This document shows, one piece after another, positions 43,044 through 50,820 of a stretch of 64,000 nt of DNA. The stretch comes from Buttiauxella agrestis (lineage in GTDB: Bacteria > Pseudomonadota > Gammaproteobacteria > Enterobacterales > Enterobacteriaceae), in the NCBI RefSeq assembly GCF_900446255.1, contig NZ_UIGI01000001.1, forward strand, positions 3,002,763 through 3,066,762, read 5' to 3'. Position numbers and translations under genes: made by a program. Below the pieces are notes generated by a model. The model searched no databases. It worked only from the letters and a program-made list of their open reading frames with translations, and was not told the origin of the DNA. Positions within the stretch are counted from its first letter, which is position 1. Each line of letters opens with the position of its first letter.

Positions 43044-43538
43044 ATGAAAACAAAAATACTGGTCAGTGCTTGTTTGATGGGTTTTAAAGTTCGTTATAAC
43101 GGGCAGGATAAGCCTCTGCTGGCCGATGTGCTGACGCGTTGGCAACAAGAGGATCGGTTAGTCATTCATTGCCCGGAACTGGCGGCGGGATTGAGCACGC
43201 CTCGTCTGCCCGCAGAACTTGTGGGTGGTGGTGGTCTGGCAGCACTTAATGGATCAGCAAACATTCTGGAAAGTGATGGTACGGATGTGAGCCAACATTA
43301 TTTGTTAGCAGCGTGTCTTGCATTAAAAACCGCGCAAGAATCCGGATGTCGCCTGGCATTAATGACGGACGGCAGTCCTACCTGTGGCAGTTTGAAGATT
43401 TATGACGGGACATTTCAGGGAAGAACGCAGCCGGGAATGGGGGTTGCAACAGCGTTACTGCGACAGCACGGTATCGAAGTTTACGCAGATAGTGAGATTT
43501 CTGCGCTAATCGCTCGCATCGCCGAGTTAGACGGGTAA
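43044..43538 (+). CDS. DUF523 family protein
   Basis: This 164-residue protein belongs to the DUF523 family of unknown function. Conserved family features include ILVSACLMGFKVRYNG near the start, HCPELAAGLSTPRLPAE, and the LMTDGSPTCGS segment with conserved Ser, Pro and Cys. The start at 43044 is chosen from the motif start MKTKILVSACL; thirty-seven upstream codons are not conserved-looking and lie in the divergent promoter region. The cysteines (CP and TCGS) suggest metal or thiol chemistry, which is inference only. Confidence 0.85.
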   Translation: MKTKILVSACLMGFKVRYNGQDKPLLADVLTRWQQEDRLVIHCPELAAGLSTPRLPAELVGGGGLAALNGSANILESDGTDVSQHYLLAACLALKTAQESGCRLALMTDGSPTCGSLKIYDGTFQGRTQPGMGVATALLRQHGIEVYADSEISALIARIAELDG

Positions 43539-43577
43539 TCAATCACATTTAATTACCCGCTCTGCCCCACAAGCCAA

Positions 43578-43883
43578 TCAATGCACCGCGAGCGCTTCAT
43601 CAACTTCTGGCAATAAAGACTTGTCTAACGGCAACAAATATTCGGCCCGGACAAAGGTATAACCTTCACGACCATCAAAGGCAACAACATTACCTGTCAC
43701 CAGCCACAGCGGATGATCCGCATCGTGCGGCAGTTGAGTCACAACGCCTGTAACCGGGTTTACAAAGCTTTCGCCCGGTTCGCAAAGACCAAAAAGTTCG
43801 ACTGATTTACCGACATTCACGCGCCCGGCGGCGGTACGGGAGCCGATAATCATTGCCAGCATGCCCGGTTTTAACTGAAACAT
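43578..43883 (-). CDS. Hypothetical protein, small beta-rich domain
   Basis: I do not recognise this 101-residue protein. The start at 43883 (MFQLKPGMLAMIIGSR) follows weak spacing; an in-frame ATG six codons upstream is possible. The sequence is rich in predicted beta strands and resembles a KOW- or SH3-like fold, with GMLAMIIGSRTAAGRVNVGK at the N-terminus. No signal peptide, membrane helix or metal motif is seen. Codon use looks like its neighbours. It converges with the DUF523 gene and lies upstream of nothing obvious on its strand. Confidence 0.55.
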   Translation of the reverse strand: MFQLKPGMLAMIIGSRTAAGRVNVGKSVELFGLCEPGESFVNPVTGVVTQLPHDADHPLWLVTGNVVAFDGREGYTFVRAEYLLPLDKSLLPEVDEALAVH

Positions 43884-44028
43884 AAAAAGACTCTGTAGCA
43901 CCTTAAAAATTGGCTATATCAGAACATTCTTAGATGAAAATGTAAACAGGCCACGAATTTTACCTCGTAGCCTGTAGCGTCAAGAGCGCGTTCCAAAAAA
44001 CACGCTGCGTATATTTACAGCTTACACC

Positions 44029-44057
44029 GCGTGACTTAAAACCTGCGTCACGCTTTT
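44029..44057 (+). terminator. Terminator-like hairpin near the yqaE-type gene end
   Basis: GCGTGAC (44029-44035) and GTCACGC (44047-44053) form a 7-bp stem followed by TTTTATTT on the plus strand. No plus-strand gene lies immediately upstream, so its client is unclear. It may help end transcription of the minus-strand YqaE-type gene despite lacking a T-tract in that direction. Confidence 0.35.
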
Positions 44058-44063
44058 ATTTGA

Positions 44064-44222
44064 TTAATCGCGGGTTTGTACCCAGAAAGCATGAATTAAC
44101 CCAGGGATGTAGCCTAGCAGCGTCAGTACAATGTTCAGAATAAATGCCCAGCCGAATCCCTTACCTAGCAACACACCCAATGGGGGTAAAATAATCGTAA
44201 AAACAATACGCCAAAAGCCCAT
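44064..44222 (-). CDS. YqaE/Pmp3 family membrane protein
   Basis: This 52-residue protein belongs to the UPF0057/Pmp3 family of tiny stress-related membrane proteins. It has two hydrophobic helices (VFTIILPPLGVLLGKG and FILNIVLTLLGYIPGLIHAF) with the conserved PPLGV and GYIPGLIHA motifs. The start at 44222 follows GGAG at 8 bases; a longer frame to 44282 lacks a ribosome site. In yeast Pmp3 affects membrane potential under salt stress; the bacterial role is unclear. Confidence 0.88.
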   Translation of the reverse strand: MGFWRIVFTIILPPLGVLLGKGFGWAFILNIVLTLLGYIPGLIHAFWVQTRD

Positions 44223-44408
44223 AAAAAAACTCCAGTTATTAATGCTAACTACACTGAAAAAAGCATATTTCACTGTAAGCATAGTCTACTGAGCGTAAAC
44301 CTACAGACGGTGTATCGTGATTTAATGTAAATAGCGGGCATAACCACAGCAAGGGTATGTGTTTGATTTAAAGGTATAAAAGATGGGTATTAGCGGATTT
44401 TAAATAAC

Positions 44409-44433
44409 AAAAAACCCGCACAATGGCGGGTTT
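44409..44433 (-). terminator. Terminator of the cold-shock gene
   Basis: AAACCCGC (44412-44419) and GCGGGTTT (44426-44433) form an 8-bp stem. On the minus strand it is followed by a T-rich tail from the A-run at 44408-44414. It ends the cold-shock transcript. Confidence 0.8.
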
Positions 44434-44505
44434 ATTCACTTTGACTTAACGGCTCGGGTTATTCACCGTCTTCGCATGCGTAAGTCTCAGTATGCGTTAG
44501 CAGTC

Positions 44506-44715
44506 TTACAGAGCAACAACGTTAGTTGCTGATGGACCTTTAGCGCCGTTCTCAACAGAGAACTCAACTTTCTGGCCTTCGTCCAGAGTTTTGAAATCAT
44601 TGCTCTGAATGGCAGAGAAGTGAACGAACACATCTTTGCTACCATTGTCAGGAGTGATGAAACCGAAACCTTTTTCTGGGTTAAACCATTTTACTAAACC
44701 AGTCATTTTAGACAT
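44506..44715 (-). CDS. CspA-family cold-shock RNA/DNA-binding protein
   Basis: This 69-residue cold-shock domain protein acts as an RNA chaperone. It carries RNP1 (KGFGFITP) and RNP2 (VFVHFSAIQ), with the [11 protein letters not shown] start of the CspA family. The sequence resembles the cold-inducible CspA/CspG type more than constitutive CspC or CspE, but I do not assign a letter. The ATG at 44715 has GAGGAAG upstream. A long 5' leader with a short GCCAT/ATGGC hairpin precedes it, which fits cold-shock mRNA regulation. A leaderless antiterminator role is also possible for this family. Confidence 0.92.
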   Translation of the reverse strand: MSKMTGLVKWFNPEKGFGFITPDNGSKDVFVHFSAIQSNDFKTLDEGQKVEFSVENGAKGPSATNVVAL

Positions 44716-45000
44716 AGATACTTCCTCATTATTTTACAGCCATTTAATATGGCGAACGTGGTCTGTATTGCAGAACGTTTCTTATTTAGGCACTTAGGAG
44801 GAGACTCACGAAGAAGGGTATCTGATGACTTGATAGCGCTTGAACTGAGGACTGCTTTACTAAAACTGCTTTCATAAGGTCTGTCTTCCAAACCGATGAC
44901 GCATTTACTCATGCCTGCGCTTTGGAAGCAAGAATTATTTTCAAATAATAATTTTCTCATCAAGCTTTGCCGCCCTGCTCCCTTCCGCACAACCTCAACC
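44716..45000 (-). promoter_or_regulatory. Probable long 5' leader of the cold-shock gene
   Basis: CspA-type genes have leaders of about 150 nt that change structure with temperature. Here the minus-strand sequence before the ATG contains a GCCAT-ATTAA-ATGGC hairpin at 44739-44753, like the hairpin close to the E. coli cspA ribosome site. A 147-codon open frame (44703-45146) runs through the whole leader and stops 11 bases inside the cold-shock gene. Transcription start and leader length are not determined. No promoter hexamers are claimed. Confidence 0.45.
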
Positions 45001-45089
45001 TCGAATATGGGTGTGTGTTTTTTAATCAAAGCATCTGTGTGCGAGCTATAGTTAAACGGTAGCCGGATGAATGTGTAGATGGTGTCGCG

Positions 45090-46532
45090 ATGGCCCGTTT
45101 GTTGTTGGTACTTCTCTTGATGTCTACGTTTTTGCCGATGACGCATGCAGCCACCGACGAACAGCCGTTGAAATTCGATACCCAGGTTAACACCGTCCTG
45201 GGTGATTATGATGTGATGAAAGAGCGGCGCGTGATACGCGTTTTAATCCCTTACAGCAAAACTTTCTACTTTATTGACAACCGGGGTACGCAGCGCGGCA
45301 TCATGGTTGAGTTGATGCAACAGTTTGACAAACAAATCAATAAAGGCCTTAAACCCTCAAAAAAAACACATCTCCTTTTTATTCCAACCGCACGTGATCA
45401 GCTCATCCCACAGCTAATTGCTGGCCGTGGCGATGTCATTGCTGCCAATTTAACGATGACTCCAGAACGTGAAAAGTTAGTCGATTTCAGCGATCCCTTA
45501 GCTAAAAATGTCCGTGAAGTAGTGATTGCCAGCGGCAAGGCTCCCGAACTCACAACCGCAGAATCTCTGTCGGGTAAATCTCTGTTTGTTAACCCTTCTA
45601 CCAGCTACATTTCGAGTATTGATACACTTAATAAAAGCCTGACCGAGAAACAACTTCCACCCGCGATAGTGATCAAAGCCCCCGGCAATTTTGAACCCGA
45701 AGATATTCTGGAAATGGTCAATGCGAACCTCGCCGACTACACCGTGGTGGACAGATATCTGGCAATCTTGTGGAAACAGATTTACCCCAACATTGTGGTT
45801 TACGAAAATATTACGCTGCGGGATGACGGTTCTATCGCCCTTGCTATGCGCAAAAACTCCCCTTTGCTTAAGGCCCAGCTCGATAAATTCACGGCTAGCC
45901 ACAAAATCGGCACTTCATTCGGGAATCAACAGGTTTATAAATATTTGCGCAATACGAAGTGGGTAAAAGATGCGCGTTCGGAAGATGAGATAAATAAATT
46001 TAATCAGGTCACTGAAATATTTCGCAAATATGGTGCGCAATATAATGTCGACTGGCTACTAATGGCGGCTCAAGGCTACCAGGAGTCACGTCTCGATCAG
46101 TCTGTGCGAAGCAAAAGCGGTGCAATTGGCGTGATGCAGGTTCTCCCGACCACCGGTAAAGAGTTAAAGGTAGGCGATATCAGTTTAATCGACCCGAACA
46201 TTAATGCAGGAGTGAAATACATCCGCTTCATGCGCGACCGTTATTTTGCGGATGAACCCATGAGTGACATGAACAAAATGCTATTCACTTTCGCGTCTTA
46301 TAATGCAGGACCGGCTAAAATTTCCCGATTACGTAAAGAAGCAGCCAAAAGTGGCCTTGACCCTAATATCTGGTTTAACAATGTTGAAAGAATTGCGCAG
46401 CTGCGTATAGGTAATGAAACGGTGCAATACGTGAGCAACATCTTTAAGTATTACGTTGCTTATCAGCTCATCATGGAACAAATAAAAGCGCGGAAAGCAG
46501 AGTTGCCTGTTGCCGCCAGTACCGCAGAATAG
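45090..46532 (+). CDS. MltF-like membrane-bound lytic transglycosylase
   Basis: This 480-residue protein has the architecture of MltF: a periplasmic solute-binding-type domain (residues about 45-290) followed by a lytic transglycosylase SLT domain. The catalytic glutamate is Glu332 in AAQGYQESRLDQ, followed by GAIGVMQVLPTT and TFASYNAGPAKISRLR. The precursor has a signal peptide (ARLLLVLLLMSTFLPMTHA) but no lipobox, whereas the E. coli enzyme is found at the outer membrane. It is probably a paralogue, since the true mltF lies beside purL in E. coli. The ATG at 45090 has a weak ribosome site. Confidence 0.85.
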   Translation: MARLLLVLLLMSTFLPMTHAATDEQPLKFDTQVNTVLGDYDVMKERRVIRVLIPYSKTFYFIDNRGTQRGIMVELMQQFDKQINKGLKPSKKTHLLFIPTARDQLIPQLIAGRGDVIAANLTMTPEREKLVDFSDPLAKNVREVVIASGKAPELTTAESLSGKSLFVNPSTSYISSIDTLNKSLTEKQLPPAIVIKAPGNFEPEDILEMVNANLADYTVVDRYLAILWKQIYPNIVVYENITLRDDGSIALAMRKNSPLLKAQLDKFTASHKIGTSFGNQQVYKYLRNTKWVKDARSEDEINKFNQVTEIFRKYGAQYNVDWLLMAAQGYQESRLDQSVRSKSGAIGVMQVLPTTGKELKVGDISLIDPNINAGVKYIRFMRDRYFADEPMSDMNKMLFTFASYNAGPAKISRLRKEAAKSGLDPNIWFNNVERIAQLRIGNETVQYVSNIFKYYVAYQLIMEQIKARKAELPVAASTAE

Positions 46533-46598
46533 CTCTGCCTGTGATAGCTTCAGCATTCTTTTTCAATAACATCACTTGCCTTGAATGTCGAGATTTAT

Positions 46599-46618
46599 TA
46601 CTGTATATAAACACAGCC
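46599..46618. promoter_or_regulatory. LexA (SOS) box before the msgA/dinI-like gene
   Basis: TACTGTATATAAACACAGCC matches the LexA consensus TACTGTATATATATACAGTA at 16 of 20 positions, including both CTG and CAG ends. It stands 17 bp before the ATG at 46636. DinI in E. coli is an SOS gene, so damage-inducible control of this homologue is expected. Confidence 0.85.
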
Positions 46619-46635
46619 TTAAAAGAGACGTATCA

Positions 46636-46878
46636 ATGTTCGTGGAACTGGTTTACGACAAACGAAATGTAGCGGGTCTTCCCGGTGCAAATGAAAAAAT
46701 CCTTGCCGAGCTTACCCGAAGAGTTCAGACCATTTTTCCAGATGCTGACGTCAGAGTGAAACCCATGCAGATGAATGCGGTTCACAGTGATTGCACGAAA
46801 AATGAGAAAGAGAAAATCAACCGCCTGGTTGAAGAGATGTTTGATGAAGCGGATTTCTGGCTGGTTTGCGAAGACTAA
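46636..46878 (+). CDS. DinI/MsgA-family protein, SOS-regulated
   Basis: This 80-residue protein belongs to the DinI family and most resembles Salmonella MsgA, a macrophage-survival gene in the same icd-linked position. DinI binds RecA filaments and modulates SOS and UmuD cleavage. Family features are MFVELVYDKR at the start, ELTRRVQTIFPDADVRVKPM in the middle, and the acidic C-terminal helix EEMFDEADFWLVCED. The ATG at 46636 is the first one after the LexA box; an upstream start at 46585 would include the box in coding sequence. The YoaJ-like peptide follows after 17 bp. Confidence 0.88.
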   Translation: MFVELVYDKRNVAGLPGANEKILAELTRRVQTIFPDADVRVKPMQMNAVHSDCTKNEKEKINRLVEEMFDEADFWLVCED

Positions 46879-46895
46879 CAACAGGTCGCACAACA

Positions 46896-46970
46896 ATGAG
46901 AAAAACAACCGTAGTTTTAATTGTCGTCGCCATACTGGTCTGGCTTGCGAGCCAGCAGGGTTGGATTTAA
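46896..46970 (+). CDS. YoaJ-like 24-residue membrane peptide
   Basis: A 24-codon frame starts at 46896 with MRKTTVVLIVVAILV and ends WLASQQGWI. It matches the E. coli membrane miniprotein YoaJ in length, the (M)(K/R)KTT start, the hydrophobic core and the GW-type end. A single membrane helix of about 16 residues is expected. An ACAGG sequence lies about 10 bases upstream. It begins 17 bp after the SOS-controlled dinI/msgA-like gene, so co-transcription and DNA-damage induction are plausible. Its function is unknown; a TisB-like toxin role is only a comparison. Confidence 0.75.
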   Translation: MRKTTVVLIVVAILVWLASQQGWI

Positions 46971-47037
46971 CACACGACTGAGGAAGTGCTACCGAAAGCT
47001 AGCCTTCCTTAAATTTGATTTCATACAGACGAAAAAA

Positions 47038-47058
47038 AAACCACCTGAAAGGTGGTTT
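47038..47058 (-). terminator. Terminator of the tRNA-Thr gene
   Basis: AAACCACCT and AGGTGGTTT form a perfect 9-bp stem with a 3-base loop. The run of A on the plus strand at 47032-47040 gives a long T-tract on the minus strand, just beyond the tRNA 3' end. In the plus direction it could also end the msgA-like/YoaJ-like transcript. Confidence 0.88.
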
Positions 47059-47067
47059 TCTTCAATA

Positions 47068-47143
<76 letters not shown>

Positions 47144-47298
47144 GTGGAATGCATAGTACATAAACTCGATCTACGATGCAATTCCTTGCGAACTGTTCGC
47201 TTAAAAATTCAACTTATTGTTATAAAATCAACCAGTCACGCGCGAAAAATCTGTATTTTGCGTAAAAATTGCACTTCTTATAAACCGGTTACTGCGAT

Positions 47299-47526
47299 TT
47301 AAAACACTTTTGATGAGAAATCGTTTTTGACTTCGCTTTCTATATAAGTGTTCAAGCCCCATCCGGCACGCGCCAGTTCTTTCATTTTTTCCAGATGTTC
47401 TGGCCCTGGGTGGCGGATATCGTACAGATACACGTGATTATTCTTGAACCGGACTTTCATCGAGTTTGCATCAATCTGGAAACTGACAACCTGTGAATCA
47501 CCACTTTTGTTGGAATAATTTTCCAT
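47299..47526 (-). CDS. Hypothetical small protein, KTSC-like
   Basis: I do not recognise this 75-residue protein with confidence. The central part (VSFQIDANSMKVRFKNNHVY followed by LYDIRHPGPEHLEKMKEL) resembles the KTSC domain, a short beta-alpha module of unknown role. The ATG at 47526 has GAGGAT upstream. There is no signal peptide or membrane segment. It lies between tRNA-Thr and icd, a place that holds variable small genes in related bacteria. Confidence 0.6.
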   Translation of the reverse strand: MENYSNKSGDSQVVSFQIDANSMKVRFKNNHVYLYDIRHPGPEHLEKMKELARAGWGLNTYIESEVKNDFSSKVF

Positions 47527-47630
47527 ACCACATCCTCTTTGATTGAACCTGAATTCGGTCGATTCATCTATTAATCACGTCCAGAGTTTTGGTAAAGGGT
47601 AATAGCTCACGATTTCAGAAAAACAATAAA

Positions 47631-47657
47631 AAAAGGGGAGCCATTGGCTCCCCTTTT
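47631..47657 (-). terminator. Terminator of icd
   Basis: AAAAGGGGAGCC and GGCTCCCCTTTT form a perfect 12-bp stem with an ATT loop. The A-rich sequence at 47624-47634 supplies a T-tract on the minus strand. Confidence 0.92.
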
Positions 47658-47677
47658 ATCATTAGCGAGTTCGCTAA

Positions 47678-48928
47678 TTACATATGTTCGATCATTGCGT
47701 CGCCAAACTCTGAACATTTCAGCAACTTAGCGCCTTCCATCAGGCGTTCGAAATCGTAAGTTACGGTTTTCGCGTTAATCGCGCCTTCCATACCTTTAAC
47801 AATTAAGTCAGCCGCTTCGAACCATTCCATATGACGCAACATCATTTCAGCAGACAGAATAATAGAACCTGGGTTCACTTTATCCTGGCCTGCATATTTT
47901 GGTGCGGTGCCGTGGGTGGCTTCGAACAGTGCACATTCGTCACCGATGTTAGCGCCTGGTGCGATACCGATACCGCCAACCTGAGCTGCCAGCGCGTCGG
48001 AGATGTAGTCACCGTTCAGGTTCATACAAGCAATAACATCGTATTCAGCAGGACGCAGCAGGATCTGTTGCAGGAATGCATCAGCAATCACGTCTTTAAC
48101 GATAATCTCTTTGCCGGTGTTAGGGTTCTTCAGTTTCACCCATGGGCCGCCATCGATCAGCTCGCCGCCGAACTCTTCACGCGCTAATTGATAGCCCCAG
48201 TCTTTGAAAGCACCTTCGGTGAATTTCATGATGTTGCCTTTGTGTACCAGGGTCACGGAATCACGGTCGTTAGTGATTGCGTATTCGATGGCTGCACGAA
48301 CCAGGCGTTTGGTGCCTTCTTCAGAGCACGGCTTGATGCCGATACCGCAATGTTCAGGGAAGCGAATTTTCGTCACGCCCATTTCATCACGCAGGAATTT
48401 GATGACTTTTTCAGCTTCAGCGCTGTCAGCCTTCCACTCGATGCCCGCATAAATATCTTCTGAGTTTTCACGGAAGATAACCATGTTGGTCAGTTCTGGG
48501 TGTTTAACCGGGCTTGGCGTGCCCTGGTAGTAACGCACCGGACGCAGGCACACGTACAGGTCAAGCTGCTGACGCAGCGCAACGTTCAGGGAACGAATAC
48601 CGCCGCCAACTGGAGTGGTCAGTGGGCCTTTAATTGCCACGCGGTAATCACGAATCAGGTCCAGAGTTTCTTCTGGCAGCCAGACATCCTGGCCATAAAG
48701 TTGGGTAGATTTTTCGCCGGTATAGATTTCCATCCAGGAAATTTTCCGCTCGCCTTTGTAGGCCTTCTGCACGGCGGCATCAACCACTTTGATCATAGCT
48801 GGCGTCACGTCCACACCGATACCATCACCTTCAATGAAAGGAATGATTGGGTTGTGAGGAACATTCAGTTTGCCATCTTGCAGGGTGATCTTTTTACCTT
48901 CCGCCGGAACAACTACTTTGCTTTCCAT
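47678..48928 (-). CDS. icd: NADP-dependent isocitrate dehydrogenase
   Basis: Icd oxidatively decarboxylates isocitrate to 2-oxoglutarate in the TCA cycle. The 416-residue protein has the E. coli length. The [13 protein letters not shown] segment contains the substrate-binding serine that AceK phosphorylates to divert flux to the glyoxylate shunt. [15 protein letters not shown] and [20 protein letters not shown] complete the metal and cofactor sites. The 3' end of icd is a prophage integration target in E. coli, but it is intact here with a normal terminator and no adjacent integrase. It diverges from rluE. Confidence 0.98.
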   Translation of the reverse strand: MESKVVVPAEGKKITLQDGKLNVPHNPIIPFIEGDGIGVDVTPAMIKVVDAAVQKAYKGERKISWMEIYTGEKSTQLYGQDVWLPEETLDLIRDYRVAIKGPLTTPVGGGIRSLNVALRQQLDLYVCLRPVRYYQGTPSPVKHPELTNMVIFRENSEDIYAGIEWKADSAEAEKVIKFLRDEMGVTKIRFPEHCGIGIKPCSEEGTKRLVRAAIEYAITNDRDSVTLVHKGNIMKFTEGAFKDWGYQLAREEFGGELIDGGPWVKLKNPNTGKEIIVKDVIADAFLQQILLRPAEYDVIACMNLNGDYISDALAAQVGGIGIAPGANIGDECALFEATHGTAPKYAGQDKVNPGSIILSAEMMLRHMEWFEAADLIVKGMEGAINAKTVTYDFERLMEGAKLLKCSEFGDAMIEHM

Positions 48929-49062
48929 TAACCTTCTCCTTCGAGCGATTCTTTTTGTTAATGATTTGTAATGTGCGTGTCAATACTACTTGAATATCAG
49001 GCCCGCGCCAATCACTGGTGATTTCCGTTATAATGCGTTAATACCTAACGTCTGAAAACACT

Positions 49063-49695
49063 ATGAATAAAACTTCTTTTAGAAATCACCAAGTTGAACG
49101 ATTCAGCACACGACGCCCTGCCAAAAAAAAGCGCCCGGACGGACCGAAGCGGCTGGTTATCTTCAATAAACCCTACGATGTGCTACCGCAGTTCACCGAC
49201 GAATCTGGCCGCAGCACGCTGAAAGATTACATACCGTTACAAGGAATTTACGCGGCGGGCCGTCTGGATCGCGACAGCGAAGGCCTGCTGGTGTTAACCA
49301 ATGACGGCGCTTTACAGGCGCTACTCACCCAACCGGGCAAACGTACCGGGAAAGTCTATTTTGTGCAGGTTGAAGGTGCAGTAACAGCAGAAGCGCTGGA
49401 ATCTCTGCGTAGCGGCGTCACCCTAAACGATGGCCCTACTCTGCCCGCAGGAGCTGAACTGGTTGACGAGCCTGCATGGATTTGGGCGCGTAACCCGCCG
49501 ATTCGTGAACGCAAGGCGATTCCTACCAGCTGGTTGAAAATCACCTTGTACGAAGGGCGTAACCGCCAGGTAAGGCGTATGACGGCGCATGTGGGTTATC
49601 CAACTCTACGCCTGATTCGTTATGCAATGGGGACACTGGAACTGAGCGATTTGGCACCGGGCGAATGGCGCGAAATCCCGATTGAGACCTTATAA
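49063..49695 (+). CDS. rluE: 23S rRNA pseudouridine(2457) synthase RluE
   Basis: RluE converts U2457 of 23S rRNA to pseudouridine. The 210-residue protein belongs to the RsuA/RluB/E/F family; the catalytic aspartate is in [19 protein letters not shown], and [16 protein letters not shown] completes the fold. Unlike some relatives it has no S4 domain, only a basic N-terminal arm ([14 protein letters not shown]). The 3' end overlaps the converging mgsA-like gene by 6 bp. In E. coli rluE is followed directly by nudJ. Confidence 0.95.
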   Translation: MNKTSFRNHQVERFSTRRPAKKKRPDGPKRLVIFNKPYDVLPQFTDESGRSTLKDYIPLQGIYAAGRLDRDSEGLLVLTNDGALQALLTQPGKRTGKVYFVQVEGAVTAEALESLRSGVTLNDGPTLPAGAELVDEPAWIWARNPPIRERKAIPTSWLKITLYEGRNRQVRRMTAHVGYPTLRLIRYAMGTLELSDLAPGEWREIPIETL

Positions 49696-50187
49696 AAGGT
49701 TCTGAGTATTGACGCCGTGTTGTGTGACGTGTGAAACGCGACTGCTGAGGAACGCGTCACTATCAGGCACGGTGATTTCCAGCGCTTGCTCAAATAGAGA
49801 AGAGTTAATCAAGAAATTGGCGCTACAAGCGTTGCTGGCAATAGGGATGTTCCATGCCGTTGCCAGCCGCATCAGGGCTTTTACATCGGAGTGATGTGGC
49901 ACCGCACTAAGCGGATCCCAGAAGAAAACCAGCACATCAATCTGACCTGACGCAATCAAATACCCTAGCTGTTGATCGCCACCTATCGAGCCACTCATCA
50001 AAGCCAGTACAGATAAACGGGTATGAGCCTGCAAGAGATTTCCGGTAGTGCCGGTTGCGTAAATAATGTGGTTGCTGAGTGTTGTCTGGTTATCAATCGC
50101 CCAGTTCAGCAGGTCGGGTTTACAAGGATCGTGAGCCACTAAAGCGATACGTTTCTGTTGCGGCATAATACGCGTGGTAAGCTGCAT
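49690..50187 (-). CDS. Methylglyoxal synthase paralogue
   Basis: This 165-residue protein is a clear homologue of methylglyoxal synthase, which converts dihydroxyacetone phosphate to methylglyoxal and phosphate. All catalytic residues known from E. coli MgsA are at the same numbers: His19 (ALVAHD), Asp71 (GGDQQ), Asp91 (FFWDPL), His98 and Asp101 (PHHSDV). The phosphate-binding ATGTTGN is also kept. Yet the sequence diverges from E. coli MgsA in many other places, and the gene is not at the mgsA locus (hspQ/helD). It is probably an additional copy. The start at 50187 matches MgsA (MQLTTR versus MELTTR). CRP- and Fur-like sites lie upstream. Confidence 0.88.
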   Translation of the reverse strand: MQLTTRIMPQQKRIALVAHDPCKPDLLNWAIDNQTTLSNHIIYATGTTGNLLQAHTRLSVLALMSGSIGGDQQLGYLIASGQIDVLVFFWDPLSAVPHHSDVKALMRLATAWNIPIASNACSANFLINSSLFEQALEITVPDSDAFLSSRVSHVTQHGVNTQNLL

Positions 50188-50245
50188 GATGGTACCCTCG
50201 TGATGATTTAAAAAATCTCACTTAGTATAGGTCACAAGAAAAAAG

Positions 50246-50284
50246 TGTGATCCAGATCATTTATTGATAATGATAGGTATCATT
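50246..50284. promoter_or_regulatory. CRP-like and Fur-like sites between mgsA paralogue and nudJ
   Basis: TGTGATCCAGATCATT (50246-50261) matches the left CRP half fully and the right half partly. GATAATGATAGGTATCATT (50266-50284) resembles a Fur box and contains the perfect inverted repeat AATGATA/TATCATT. Both lie in the 117-bp divergent region. They could control the methylglyoxal synthase paralogue, nudJ or both. Confidence 0.45.
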
Positions 50285-50304
50285 CAGCTAACCGAGAGAA
50301 ACTT

Positions 50305-50754
50305 ATGTTTAAACCGCACGTTACTGTCGCCTGCGTGGTTCAGGCACAGGGGAAATTTTTGGTTGTTGAAGAAACAATCAATGGCAAAGCCTTATGGAAT
50401 CAGCCTGCCGGGCATCTGGAAGCCGACGAAACGCTGGTTGAAGCCGCTCAACGTGAATTGTATGAAGAAACGGGTATTTGCGCGCAGCCGCAAACATTCA
50501 TCCGTTTGCATCAATGGATTGCGCCAGATAATACGCCGTTCCTGCGTTTCTTATTCTGTATCGATCTTGAAGAACAACTTCCCACCACTCCGCATGATAG
50601 CGACATCGATCGCTGCTTATGGTTGGATGCACAACAAATTGTTAACGCAGGAAATTTACGCTCGCCATTAGTGGCGGAAAGTATTCGCTGCTATCAGCGT
50701 GCTGAACGTTATCCGCTCAGTATGATCGGCGCATTTAACTGGCCGTTGAGTTAG
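50305..50754 (+). CDS. nudJ: Phosphatase NudJ
   Basis: NudJ is a Nudix hydrolase that releases phosphate from HMP-pyrophosphate and nucleoside di/triphosphates. The 149-residue protein has a complete Nudix box: [20 protein letters not shown] followed by TGI. The start at 50305 ([12 protein letters not shown]) matches E. coli and follows GAGAAA. It precedes mnmA by 66 bp; nudJ, mnmA, hflD and purB run in one direction as in E. coli. Confidence 0.94.
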   Translation: MFKPHVTVACVVQAQGKFLVVEETINGKALWNQPAGHLEADETLVEAAQRELYEETGICAQPQTFIRLHQWIAPDNTPFLRFLFCIDLEEQLPTTPHDSDIDRCLWLDAQQIVNAGNLRSPLVAESIRCYQRAERYPLSMIGAFNWPLS

Positions 50755-50820
50755 GGGTGCCAGGCCCGGTGATGCGTGATAGAATACGCCGCCTTTAAGT
50801 TCAATGTCGTGAGTTACTCC

